DNA from: Phytoseiulus persimilis
Lineage: Eukaryota; Arthropoda; Arachnida; Mesostigmata; Phytoseiidae
Assembly: GCA_037576195.1 (NCBI GenBank)
Contig: CM075102.1
Span: 28,578,745 to 28,642,744 of the forward strand
Direction: 5' to 3'
Length of the DNA: 64,000 nucleotides
Under the pieces are notes generated by a model that worked only from the letters and a program-made list of their open reading frames with translations, did not search any database and was not told the origin of the DNA. Below are positions 38,344-51,218 of this stretch, in pieces (within the stretch, counting starts at the first letter, position 1; each line of letters starts with the position of its first letter). The position numbers and the translations under genes are program-made.

Positions 38344-38766
38344 TCCCCTCGAGTTGTTGGCCGCCGTCCCAGGTCGATCGGTTCCTATCACAACCGACGG
38401 GGCTGTTGGGATAGTGCTTGTTGGACGAATTCTCGAGTGCCCTCAGCCCAGTTGCTACGCCCGGAAGGTGAACTTCAGCCGAAGAAGCAATTCACGAGCT
38501 GGTCGCCCGCCCTCCACAGGTATCTTTGCCGTTCGCTTCTCGCTCGTTCATTCATTCGATGTCGAGGCCGCGGTGACTTCACCGCTCGCAAAAGGAGAGG
38601 GGGGCTGTGGAACTCATAAAGAACAAACACTGGGCCAACGACAGATCGACGAATCTCACACAGCCCAGGCCGATAGCCAGCTGGCCGCTGCTTGCTCCTG
38701 AGCTGGATCACCTGTGGAACGGTGCCACTCTCTCCCGTGGGAGCTCTAACTCTTTTAAACTATCCT

Positions 38767-38774
38767 TATATAAG
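38767..38774 (+). promoter_or_regulatory. TATA box candidate
   Basis: CCTTATATAAGCAG is a perfect TATATAAG. The next 35 bp (CACTCGCACACTAATTGCAG) could hold a start site. No convincing ORF follows. Confidence 0.25.
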
Positions 38775-40087
38775 CAGAGCCACTCGCACACTAATTGCAG
38801 AACGATTGGGACGACACAACACTTACCTCCGTTGTCTCAGCCGCCTCGTCGGCTAACCCCGCCGAGCTCACCCGTATTCGGCTGTTTTGTCCGCTCCCGT
38901 GTTCTTCGTTGGCCTGCGTTAATATGCCTATTCCATGGGGAAGGCAAACAAGCAGACAAGGCAGGGAAAGATTCGCACTTCCACCCGAAGTCGACAGGGC
39001 AAGCACACGGGTTGGAAAATGTTGCAACAACAACGTCAGCAACATTTCAGTTCGGATGGGCAGCATGGAAGGTAGAGACGAATGCGGCTTTCTCGTCCAT
39101 GTCACGTCAAGGGTGGTGCTAGCTTCAGAACGGGACGAGCATACGATGATCGAGGGAGTGGATGCGAGGGGCAGATGGCGAACGACGCCGACGTTGCTGT
39201 GGGGGAGGAGAACGGAGGAGGTCGGGAGGGAGCGTGAATTCTGAGAAGAGGGATTCGATGGAGCGAGGGGACAAACATGGGATTCCGCGAGCAGGGGAGG
39301 GCAGGAGAGGAGAACAGGGCTAGGCCAAGTATATGAGGATCGAGATGGGGAGGATGATCCGAACGACGCTGCTGAAAGGACTGCACGGAGACCTTTTCGG
39401 GCCCACACGGCCTGCTCACACGCGAGCCTCGCGAGTCAGCTCTCAGCCCGCGATCACTCCAATGCGCCGGTCTCCCGCTCCGGTCGCTAATCAATCTTGG
39501 ATGTGATAAAGTACTCATCGCTTCGACTCTGACTCCTTGACAAGCCGTCGATGAACTTTCTCGATGACAAACTCTGAACTCTCGTGACTCCGAATTTTGT
39601 TTCATCGCCGACACCGTCATTCCGAGCCCTTTTTCTCTCCGTCGCTCTTTAGAGCTTCGGCTCGGCGTCTCCGTCGTAGCTCTCCGCTTGGGACTCGTTC
39701 GACCGGCGAGTAGGATTTTTTCCTCGTTGCTAGCACCGCCATTCATTCCCCTCCGATAATCAGATGGTGAGCGGCTGATAGCTGATTCGCGCATTCGCTC
39801 TTTTGTGTCGTCGTGCCTGAGCATGTACTTTTTCTTCGTCCGTTCTCAGCTGCACTCGTTACTTCGCTCTTCCTCTCGCGGTCGTGGTGACGCCCGAGTG
39901 GCCGGATCTACTCGACGGCTCGGAGAGGAATTCTCCGGGTGGTGGCGTCCTACAGAACCTCGTTCGTGGTGAAAGCAGCGCTGGTGGTTTCGCCGCTGTG
40001 AGTGAACTAACTCTTGCTTTAGCGGTAAGAATCGTTGTTGTATTTCCGCTACAACAAATAACGGTATGGGGCGGGGGCGACGACGGA

Positions 40088-40102
40088 GGGGGGGGGGGGG
40101 GG
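40088..40102. repeat. Mononucleotide G15 tract
   Basis: Fifteen consecutive G inside a GGGGCGACGAC-rich stretch. Confidence 0.95.
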
Positions 40103-43100
40103 AGAAAGCGATAGAACAGTGGCTTGGATGGAGGAGGGGATGACATTGCTCTTGGCGTGGTAGTCGTAGCACTCTCGGTGGAAAAGGCCGACTGGCCGGC
40201 GGTAGGGCTGCGACTGAGCTACAATCCATTCATTCCGCGCTATTTACCCCGAAAAGCAAGGGCCGCTCCGCCTCCTGCCAACCTCCTCGGCACCACCGCC
40301 GTTAGTTTGCCGTTTGCGGGCTGAACTCATTGCTGGAAGCATCAAGTCCACGACCGAGCAAGCTGGCCATCCGAAACGATTCCGACATCGATTTGGAGTC
40401 CGCTTCAGGATCCCGTCCGGGTTCTTGTTCGACAAACATTGCGTGTTAATGCTTTCGTCCATCTTCGGATCGAATCGTTGTAGAGGAAAACCGATGCCAT
40501 CAAAACCGTAAGTCACTCGAGTTCGGAGAGCGGAACTTTTACCGGGGATTTTTGGGAGGGAAAAGTATCGGACCCGAGATCTGGTCCGGTCTCTCAGAGC
40601 TCTGGTTCTCCCGTGTTCCGCTCCAGGGGATCAGGCGCATTTCCTCCTTCCCCGGCCCTCGCCCCGGCCTGCCGGAGTAGGCCCTCCTGGCCCGTGAAGC
40701 GCAGGTCGGTCGGAGAGATCCACTCTGCTCATGGCTCCGTCACAAGCCCGAACTGGATATGGGGATTTCGCGAATATGGGCTCGATTTTTTTTCACATTG
40801 TTCGAAACCACGAGAGGAAACTATTCAGCCGATGCGGAAGTCATCGGGGAAGGAGGGCACGATCAGCGAAAGACCAGCTCCCTCGTGTAGGCTGTAGGCG
40901 AGTCGCGGGGGAACAATGTAAATACTACTACACGTGATTGCCCCTAAATCAGCCGACCAGTGGAACGAACCAAAGAAGACCTGCCGACCGAACGACCGAC
41001 CGACTGATCGGGCAAGCATTCTGTGAGCGAACTAGTTGGCACGAGTGGATCGGCCAACTTCGTGAGAGCCGGCGGGCGAGCAAGCCAGCATAGCCCGTTT
41101 GAAGAGCGAAGTAAGGAGAAGGAGCAAATGAATATCTCTCATTGGCCAATCAGAGCGGTCGCTCCTCCGCTTGCCTTTCTTCCTCCTTGCATGTTGTTGT
41201 TCGGATTGCGTCGCAGCTGAGTGAGCGTACTGACAGACAGGAAGAACGCCGACGGAGGATAAAAGAGTTTGAGAGGCTAAAAGGCGGAACCCAAGCCGAG
41301 GGAATCTTCCGTCCGCACAGGATCACATCCCAATCCCGGCAGGAACGGCACATCAAGCCAGGGGGAGGAAGGTGTTTATTTGACTCGCCGTCCGCTGGAG
41401 TTCCCAGCGCACATAGCCTCCGGTGGATCAGGTTTATCAAGAGCTCAACAATGGACGGAGGAATGTTGGCAGTCTCGTTATTACGGTCTAGCGAATAAGT
41501 CGAGTCGTTCGCTCTCTCCTGTGGTTTGCGTTTCCACATCATAGTCTCAGTGATGTTGCTATCGCCCAGATGGGGTTTTCGTGACCTCCAACCTCAAGGT
41601 TTTGTGTCCAACAGAAAGGCGATAGAAATACAAGGTGGTTTCGACTCTTTCGGGACCGTTGGAGCTAACTTTGCTTTTCGTGCTTCCATTCCCATTCCAG
41701 AAGAAGCACTCACTACACACTTTGTACGAGCCTGCTTGATTCGTCGAACGGCCGGTCCGCCGGCTGAGTCAGCTGCGCTGGTTTGTGTGTGGCTAGCTTG
41801 CTGGATGGCAGTGTGTAGTCGTCGCTTGGGCCCGCTTTGTTCAGCCATGCCGTTGGAACTACAGCAAAACATTTAAGGACTCCTCAGGACCAGCTGTTAC
41901 CCGCTGCCTTCTCCCTAACTTGCCTGCCTGCGAGCTCGCCAGTCCGCCTGTTCGTCCGTCTGTTGGTCTTTCTGTTCATTTCATCGTTCCCTTTGCCTCG
42001 CTCTTTCCCGCCCCACAATAGTCGGCCCGGTTCCTCACTGCAGCTCCCCCGCTTCTATCTGCTCCAATATTTCGTGGCCCTAACCCCCGGCTTCAACCCC
42101 TCCCCCTTTCTCCGGCCTAACCCTCTCAAGTCAACTTTCCCACGACCGTGGCCATGACCCGGTGTTCGTTCCCTTCCGCGTGGATCGATGCGATTAACCT
42201 TTCAGGATCACTGCTGCTTGCTTACGTCCTCGCATTCTCCGGTTGTTCCCCTCGTGCCGTTCGTGCCTCGCTCCATCCTACTTCCCTCCTCCTGGCCGTC
42301 TCTTTTCCCCAACTCACCCCATCCCCACTTCTCTCCTTCGCCTCGCATTCGATCTTCCTTCCTCTTCATTGCCTCCCGCTTTAGTTCGGCTAATCCATTC
42401 GGAGAAACGGAGTGGCTGTTTGACTCTCGTATCGAGGGCATACTTCGGGAAAACCGGAGCTATTCGCATCTCGGCAACGCTAAGGGTGTCGTTGTTGTTC
42501 CCGTCGCGCCCAGCTCCTTGATGATCCCGCCGTTCTCGGTCTGGCCGTTATTATGATACTTGTGCGGCTCCTCGTCCGGCAGTCGTCGTCATAGCTAAGC
42601 GCGGTTTCTCCTCCCGCTCGACCTGTCCTGTTCCTCTTTCATTTCAGTTTGTCCCACCTCCGCTTTCTTGAGCGGGTCGATTGCACCATTTCATGGCAAA
42701 ACAGCTATTATCGATCATCGGCGATCCCTGCTGTTGTTGTTGAGACAGTTGAGCAAACAGGACATTGCGATTCGCACGGAATCCATCGTATCAGATCTTT
42801 CGGCCAACGTCGGCGGGAGTTTTTCTCTTGCCTTCGCCCATCTTCCGAGATACGAGGCAGAACAGTAACAGCAGAAGCCGCTCGTAACTTGCCAGGCTTG
42901 CTTCGACTCCACACTGATAAGATCCTTCATTGGTTGCTCTTTGGGGAATCAGGGCGCCGCGAGAGAGGGAGAGCGCAGGGGACTCTGGGAAAAAGTTTCT
43001 GAGAAGGGTGAAGGTGCTGCGCTCGGGAGAAGAAGATTTGGTAATCGCTTGAAGAAAGCTTGAACAAACTTGCGGCGGCGGCCGCGGCCCGACCGCCGCA

Positions 43101-46100
43101 CATTTGCGCGAACAGCAGATGGGAGGAAGAGACAAACGAAGCAGACGAGCTCCCCACCGGCCCGCTGGGATGGTCGGAGGAGAGGGGCTCGATCTGGCAA
43201 CTTTGTCGCATCACCCTGGAACAGACAGCCCGCCAACTTACCCGCCACCGGACGGCGGTCCGCCAGCCAAGCAACTTTGCGAGGTGCGCAGACCCATAGC
43301 TGGCTGATCGGTGCGCGGGCGGCAGAGACAGATCTAAGCTAGAAGACTCTTCGATCAAGACGGTGTAAAGGAGACACCACAGCGGCGGCCGCCGCCGCAG
43401 CCCCAACAGCCGACGCAGCAGTGAAGGATGAAGTGAGAGATCTCGGACTACCGTTAGAGTATGGAGTGGGGGAGAGAGGGACGAGCCGACTGAGGATCCT
43501 GAAGAGCCGTGAAGGAGACACAGAGTGGGGACTTGACAAAAGGGGCTTGCGCGAAACTTTGCTGAGTGAGCCGGGAGCCACTATTGATCCGCGAGTGCAG
43601 CGGCTTCGTGCGAAAGCCAAGTTTAGCTCGACACTCGGCGAGCATCAGAGCCAGCATGATGACCCGCTGAACGATCAACACCAACGTCAAATATCAAAAG
43701 TGGAGCCGTCCCTGGCGTACGTTCCGCGGGGGTTCCTACAGACCCGCAAATCTATCCGGGCGACTCCGTGTCCCCGAGCGAAATCAAATCGGACGACTGA
43801 CCGATCACGAAGTTCTGATGCCGGAATTCCGCCAGCGGGGAATTCATCTAGCAAGTTTGTCGATCCGATTTGGAACCGTAATAAACTAATTGGATGGAAC
43901 GTTAGGGCCGTCTCCAGCCTCTTCTCCACATTCAAACATGTTCCTATGCATGCTATCAATGGAGACGGTCGGATGTGGTGAAGCCGGTGTTGTCCGGAGT
44001 GATCACGCAGAATAGAAGCAGCGTTTTAGCGAGAAATCAGCGGGGAATAAGTTTGTGAATAAGTCCTGGTTTCAGTGCGCCGTCAAACCCTTCCACTAAC
44101 ACGCTGTCCGAACGGAACATCAGGGATAACGTGCCTATGTTGACTTCGGCTGGGAATGGTCAACAATCAAACGGCAGGGGAGGGAGGAGAACGCCGTGGG
44201 CTCGATTCTCATGATGGGCGAACTTTCCGGAATGTTTCAGAGGTGCCATCTTCGAAGAGCTGCCACGTCTTCGATTCAGTAGAAGGAAGGCGTCCTTCTC
44301 CGAGTCGACTCAACGACGCGTGATAGATCCACGAGCGATTCGAGCCGTGCTAGGTCGATGATGGTGTCATGTGAGCCCCTCTCCAACAGCATGCTGACCG
44401 GCCGCCTCTCGCCTCAGAACTGTAACCGGAGTCTCTTCGAGCCTGCTGACGCCCTCGATGGAACGGTCCCCCTCGGCGGACAGCCAGGTGGAAGTTAAGA
44501 AATGTCCATGAGCTAGAGTCGTTCGAGGGTCGTCAGGAACGAAGAGGTCCGGGAAGCCGCGTGCAAGCATCAGGAAGTCTGCCCGTATGAAATATGAACA
44601 ATGACTCGAACAAGTTCTGATACAGCGAACCGTGAACCGGGAAATTTCACCGCTGAAACTCCGACGATTATCCCTCGGCACGCTTGAGAATAATCTGAAC
44701 GATCGCTCCGCGGTCACGCTGCCGTAAGGAACGCTCACCCACGCAGACAAGAGAGAACGACGAGTTGGGGAGAACGATCCCCGACCGCGACCAACAAGTC
44801 GATGGCGTGTTCGAGAATGATGGAGTCGTTGATGGAGCTCAGATAAACCCTCAGTCTGCCTCTGCCAGGAGGTGGTTCCAAAACCTTGCGAGATTCTTCT
44901 AAACGAGCTCGGGATCAATGTCCGATATGAGTACCTGTTCAAAGCCGGAAACCTAGAAAGTATCAGAGAATCCCACTCGGTGCGTCCCCTCATATGAGGC
45001 TCCTCACTTTTCCAAGGGCCGAAACGTGCACCTTATGACCTGCCATAGAATCAACGAATATGAATCACCTCGCGAAATTCGCGACAATTTCGCAGCCCTG
45101 TTCGCCGCTTGTAACGGGAAACCGTCAACGATCGGCAAATGTTTGCCCAGGCATCGACGAGAGCGTATCCGAGATCATGCCAACTTCCGCTGCCGAGGAG
45201 CGCTTTCCGAGACCATGAGCAGGCATCGGACGAGCCGGCGCGTTTCGAGTCGAAAACCCGTACTACGATACCAGACGTCATTCCAAGACCCGCTCGCTGC
45301 CCAGAATTCTCGCAGAACGCGCACCTAGATCCCGGGGATGGAACGATGGATACTCCGAAATGGCGGTTCCAAAAGAACACGCTAGAAGATCTTGAAGAGA
45401 AGCAAACTGCCCATGCAGTCGATAGACTCGCTGTATGCTGCTCGAGCAGCGGTGTCACGAACAGACACCGAAATACATCGAAATCGACCTTGGCGCCGAC
45501 AACGACTCCGCCCTTCATGATCCTAGCCCGGCTTAGCATCGATGGATACACGGACCAACCGGCCGACTGGCAGACACTCACAAAACATTGGCTCTACCTA
45601 ATACATAATTCCCCTCACACACCGCACGCACAGCGGGTTGAAATCGCCGACTCGATCGTCGTTCGACACCGCATTCGACAGCGCTGACCATTATGATTTC
45701 AATGGCACCGCTCTTGAATCCAACTCCGAAGTTCGCCAGTGCTCCAGGCGGCTTCTAATGACCATGACGTTTTTGCCATCCACCAACCGGAGCCTCACCT
45801 CCGAGTTCATCAAAGTCCGGATGGCCCCGCGGAGCGGATCCAGAGCGCACGACTCCCTTCATTTTGATTCACTTCAGATGGATCAAGCGCATTCGCAATC
45901 AGGAAAATGACCCCGTAATATCTTTTAGGGTTGTCCGCTGCGCATGAAGTTCACCCTCCGAACCCAGCTCCTTCCCGCTCCCCAGCTCGAGCGAGAAGAC
46001 CCCTGACACCATCGGAAGATTCCTCTTCCAATGTGACGGTAGACGGAGAACGTTTTGGAGATATAAAGAAAGGTCTGCGCTTGTTTGCGTGCACAAGAGC

Positions 46101-46514
46101 GACGACAGCCGTCCCAGCTCGCGCACCTCTCCCTGATCTTCTTTGGTATTGGATTCCGGCTCGGTGTTCCCCCGTCTTCTACTCGTTTGGCTACTTGTGA
46201 GTTCACCTGTTTCATTCCGGCCGTGAGTTGATGTAAAAAGTCCGAGATGTTCAGTCGATTCTTCCCCTGCCAGACTTCTTCGGAGTGCGTTCTTTTCCGT
46301 CGATTTCGTTCGTCGTTTTTTATTTTAATTTGATTGAATCAACCGACCGATCCACCAACGAACCGCTTGCTCCTCCTCTGCTCCGAGCAAATCAAGGCGG
46401 AAGAGCGAGAGTCTCTATGAGTAGGTCTGAGATCGACTTCTTTCGGAGCTGATTTCCTGAGCGAAGTCTGATCCGCATCGGTACCGCCTGACGACTGCGC
46501 TCACTCGAGGTTGA

Positions 46515-46820
46515 GATCCCACGAAGGGATTCGAAGATGAACGGATTCGGTTCGACCGCCAAGTACGTTCAGCTTGGCCGGCGAGTGGGCGGCAGTTCCT
46601 TGAGCTCATGCGGGACGTGCAAGCGTGCATGGACACCAAGGCCCTCCCAACTGGAAAATATGTGGACGCAGGGCAGCAGCGTAATTCCATCAGAGCTATT
46701 GAGATCAGTGGGAAGAGAACTTTGCCCGAGCCGTTCGAAGGAATCAACTTGGAAAATCCCACAGGCGCTCGAGACGCAGCGTATATTCCGCCGTTCCGTA
46801 GCCTCCATCTCATCCAATAG
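46515..46820 (+). CDS. Coding-like ORF, unidentified (possible exon or relic)
   Basis: An open frame of 101 codons with an in-frame ATG at 46608 ends at TAG 46820. It reads FLELMRDVQACMDTK, then a Gly/Pro/Glu-rich segment, with codons of purine-N-pyrimidine type. The opposite strand is open over the same stretch (46415-46879), so the coding strand is not certain. No strong splice sites were fixed and no family was recognised. Confidence 0.22.
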   Translation, partial: DPTKGFEDERIRFDRQVRSAWPASGRQFLELMRDVQACMDTKALPTGKYVDAGQQRNSIRAIEISGKRTLPEPFEGINLENPTGARDAAYIPPFRSLHLIQ

Positions 46821-46829
46821 TGTTCCCCG

Positions 46830-49800
46830 GGTCGTTCTGAAGCGGTGCTTCGCTCCAACAGAGCTGCTCCAGAGTTCAATCTGTTAGCTAGCCCACATTA
46901 GTCCTCTGTCGGCAGAGTGAGAAAAAGGTGGGAAGGGAGCCAGCGTGAAACGCAGGACAAAAAATGGAAAGCAGATACGGCCAGTCCCGAAATGGGGAGA
47001 AAGGGCAAGCGCCTGTGGTGGATGGGTTCAGGACGGAAGCGAAGGAGATGAAAAACGGCTAACTTAGAAGAGATAGGAGACGGAAAACGGAGGAATGGTC
47101 GTTCGTTCGGTCGAACCGGGGGAAGAAGTGAAATTCGATAAAATGCGATAGCTATTGATTAGTGATTAGGGCGACCGTTGGGTCGCTCCGCCGGATCGTT
47201 CGGTCGCTCTGCTTTCGCCAACGACTAGCCGCGCGGTCGCTTAACATTAATTAATGCCTCCCCTCCGCCTCTCCCAATAGCTCCTTTTCAATCCTTCGAT
47301 CCCGCTCGTTCACAAACTTGCCACCCTCCCACCTTGCAGCGGCAGGCTACAGTTAGCGGAGAATTCAAAGTTCTTTTCTGAGTGAGCCACCAGCGGAGCT
47401 GACGTGCACTGGAATAGAATTAACTGGAAGGGGGAGGGGCGGAGCGGAGCGAGACCGAGCGGGCGGGCCGAGGAGGGGAATCGGGCTGGAGACGATATAC
47501 ATGGGAGACAGCTATTTGAGAATCGAGCCGAAGCCGAGCGAGCGAACGAACGAACTTTGGACAAGCGCTACTCAGCAGATGGAGGAAAGCAGCAGGGAAG
47601 AGGATCACGTGGGAAGCCGTTTAAATAAATAGATAGATAGTATTAGGGGAGGATCACACACTGTTTCAATTCACCCGGCGAGCCGACCAGTTTGCCTATT
47701 CATTTGCGGCTTCAATTCCACCGAGCGAACCTGATGCTGTGCCGTCCCTGTTCGAACTGGGAGATCCAATTCCATCCTATACAGTTTCGAATCTCACGGA
47801 GGCCGTTAAAGGGCATTTCGCCGGTCTGTCGAGGTCTATCTATTCCGCCTCGTCCAGCTCTGGAGCGGACTGACTCTGATTTGCATGCCAAAGCGGTCCG
47901 GGCCGACGACTAATCGCTGGTCTGGTGGTTGGGTTCGGCGCTGTGTGCCATAGGTCGAAGCGAATGGGAGCTCCTTTCAACGATACCCCACCCACGCACG
48001 ACGCTGCAAAGCTGCAGAAGAGACCTCCCGACAAAGAGAGGCGTGAGCGAAAGCAGGAGCGGACATTTTCGGAGCAGTCTCTTTAAGATACGACTCTGTC
48101 GTCGTTCCGGAGCCGGGAAATCATGCTACATGCTGTAAGTGACGGAGCGGTGGTGGCGACGGTAGTTATGTCGCACTAAGCTTCCTGTCTGAAGTTACGT
48201 TCCTACAGGGTGACACGTAATAACCGGGAGAAGGATTGAGACATCGTGGACAATGTCCTCAGCGATTTGCCTCCTCCCCCGTCACTCTCGGTTGCATTCG
48301 AGCTACACTCTGAAGCCATCTGATTGTCTCCTCTTAGCGCCATCCCTCAGGTACGCGATGCCGTGTTGTCCAAGATGGGAGAGCCCCTACTCAACAGTTC
48401 TAGAGAGTTCGTCCGATTTGATGAAGCCCAACCGCGAAACTCATGCTGAAGCTGATTGCTTAGCATTGTCCAGAACTGATATCGTACACAATTCTGTGTC
48501 TAATGTGTTTTGCTCATGCTGTCTCTGCATGTCAACCGAGTGTTGAGGCAAGCTCCCCAGCATTGTCAGCGCCGCAGAGGAGGAATTCCGTCCGAGTTGT
48601 TTCTGGTCACTCCGCGGAGGAACAACAAACGACGAGCAGCACCGAGGTATGAATGAGTGGCTCCAAGCGGATGGAAGCGCGAACGGATAGAGAGCTTGCG
48701 AGCGTTAAAGTACCTAGCGTTGAAGCACTTCAGCTAAGTAGCTTACGACACGACGTCCACGCGTCAGAAAGTGAGCAACACGCGGACTGGACCGAGATTC
48801 CCCGCGGCGACCGAAGCTGCTCCACGCATATTATACTATGGACACGTTTATATTTTTGAGCATCTTGCTCTCTGACTATCAGTGACCGATCTAGGTCGTG
48901 TTTTCATCGTAGCAGCTCTCCACATCGGCGCGCTGGTCAAACAAAGCGTACTGCGTGATTTGATGATGTTGAGTGCCTGCTCTCGAAATATCACGCTCAC
49001 TCGATCGGAGCGCCACATGCTCAAAAACTGCTTGCCTTCCTTTCGGCCGAGCGCCAATCGAAATGTCGAGTGGAGCGCATCAGCGCAGTCAGGTGGGAGA
49101 GAGCTCTCTCGAAATGTTCTCGTTCATTTGAGCCCGCTCGGCTTGTGAGTCACGTTGCGGCTCCGGTGAAAGCCTAAATGAGCCAGCATAATCATCGTTG
49201 AGGAATCGGCAGAGAAGCCCACGGCCCACGCAACCTTACCCCGAAACATAGTTCATAGTGGGGCTTTCGAGTTGACCAAGGCCACAGCCGCTCGTTCGAG
49301 AGCGTTTCTTTGCGGCCTCGACCTCTGGGTCACCATGGAAAAAAGAAACAGTCCTGGTTGCTAGCGGCTGTAATTACAAGGGCTGGCTCTCGATCGCAGA
49401 CTTCGCACCCTGAATTTCTTCACGACTCGCATCGGATGAGAACTTGCTCACACCCTAGTGGAATTGGTTTTCTGGGCGTATTCGAGGAATCGGGAAGAAA
49501 CAGCGGTCGAGCGGTTTCTGGAGAAAATTGACTCCATCGTACCTCCGGTGCTCTATCATCTAGACTGCAGCGTATCCTCTTCACTACCCCGAGACATCCC
49601 GATTGTGACATATTTTCCGTAGGCAATAAGCCGAGTCCACATTGGTCGTCTCGCAACAGCCGCTGCTCGCTTCCTCGCGTGCGGGCGGGAGTGGAATTCG
49701 AGTTCCATTTCCTAGAAAGCACTTCGTGATAGGCGATCATTGGTACGTCACAATCAAAAGCATCAATAACCGCGGCGCTCTCGCTCCGTATCAAACATTA

Positions 49801-49870
49801 TTGGTCGTCGGAGGCGCGACTCTTGAGGAAACGCACTCGCGCCTCGAGCCTGTCTGCTCATCAAACGTTT
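46830..49870. other. Region without a recognised gene
   Basis: Short ORFs only; nothing with motif or splice support. Confidence 0.45.
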
Positions 49871-49880
49871 CGGGAAAGCG

Positions 49881-50696
49881 TTGGAAGCGAAATCTCACGG
49901 TCTTGAACTCCAGTGTAAGGTGGCTGGAATGAGTACCCTAACGAGCATCGTCAAGAACGAGAACAGCACCGACAACGGAACGGTCTGCCTTACCTCTGAT
50001 AACGACTTTGTTTTCGAAACGGAGACTCGGAACAAACGAATATTTCTGCTGTGCAAATCCCAGGTCGTCGATGGAGAATGCCTCATTGCGTATTCCGAGA
50101 AAGACGAAACTCCTGGCGTGACCACGATGGACTTCCTAGTATCCAAGTCAGGGGTAACCGGAACACTCAAGATAATAATCACCACAAACAAGTCCCGACG
50201 TAATCGGAACGATAACGGAGTCTCGAAATAGTTGTTGGTAGGGACGAATCCCGCGATATCATCTCGGAAGTACCATGGGAGAATATTGGGGTGAGAAAAA
50301 ATGGCGACACAGCCAAAGAGTTCACCGAGAACTCGAAATGTGTCACGCTTCCACCATATCGGTCTTTAGTGACGATGGGGAGTCACGATCGTAGTGAGGT
50401 GAGCGTAGAGCGCTTTGCTACCCTTGCTGGAAAATTCTTCCGGAAATCCGCGTCAATCGACTCGAAAGTGAAAAAGCGAAGATATGAGACAGAATTCGTC
50501 AAGGAAATGATATTTGGCAACGAGATCGGATATTGTACAGGAACGGGTGGAATCTATTCCAACGGTCAGATTTATTTTCGCGAGGAGGAGCTCCTTGGAA
50601 GCAGATAGTTACGCTCTGGTTGACACATTGCTCGACCTGGGAGAACACCTCGGGAGTGCAATCGCGATCCAGAGAGCTTCCGCACAAGATGATTAA
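49881..50696 (+). pseudogene. Frameshifted coding-like region, unidentified
   Basis: Three plus-strand open stretches follow one another with frame changes: 49881-50231, about 50203-50608, and 50514-50696. Each has a balanced, Lys/Glu/Thr/Val-rich composition unlike most chance ORFs here (for example LVDTLLDLGEHLGSAIAIQR near the end and FVFETETRNKRIFLLCKSQ in the first). Introns of normal size do not fit between them, so two frameshifts are the simplest explanation. No domain was recognised; a relic of a transposable element or of a gene are both possible. Confidence 0.28.
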
Positions 50697-51218
50697 TTTG
50701 AATATAATTATACAGCGGATGATGGGGGAAAAAAGAGGGAGCATACTCTCCTCCCCCCTCGGAGCAGCAGTAGCTGGGGGATGAAGAAGAACAGCTAGTG
50801 CTGGCATATTTATAATATACATACGGCTGCGCATCCAGGCCAGCACGCGGATAGCTCGAGAAGCGTCGCCCTCCTTGAGACTATCCTCCATCCGTTGTTC
50901 GGGGCTTCTTGTTGAATACATAACGCCGTAATCCTATGGACAGCATTTCCCGTAGCTTCTCTCTGAGGCAGCTTTCCGCCGAGAGGAAGAGGGTCAAAGA
51001 GATGGGAAGGCAAAAGAATTCAAGGAATTTCCCTAGAAAAAGGAGATCACTTTTGATGATATTCAGTTGTCGTTGTGGTTCGTCGTAACAACAATAACGG
51101 GAACGGGAGAAGGACGACCGCGAGACCTGGCGGGCCGCCACGACGGCGACTCAGATGATGAGGATGAGGCAAAGTGGAGGCCGGCGTTATCCTCTAGTCG
51201 TTCTCGGTTGTTGCACGA

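Larger units (their letters stand above)
36340..46510. other. Region without a recognised gene
   Basis: Holds C14 and G15 tracts, a TATA candidate at 38767 and period-4 tracts around 41 kb. Between 43.4 and 45.7 kb several ORFs on both strands read somewhat like protein but no motif could be fixed. Confidence 0.4.

Noticed and set aside
39102-39824. Minus-strand ORF of 240 codons
   Set aside because: Ser/Arg-rich with other frames open over parts of it; nothing protein-like.
45139-45687. Possible LINE endonuclease tail (KWRFQKNTLEDLEEK-like stretch)
   Set aside because: The flanking catalytic SDH and GDFN motifs could not be found in frame, and the other strand is open too.
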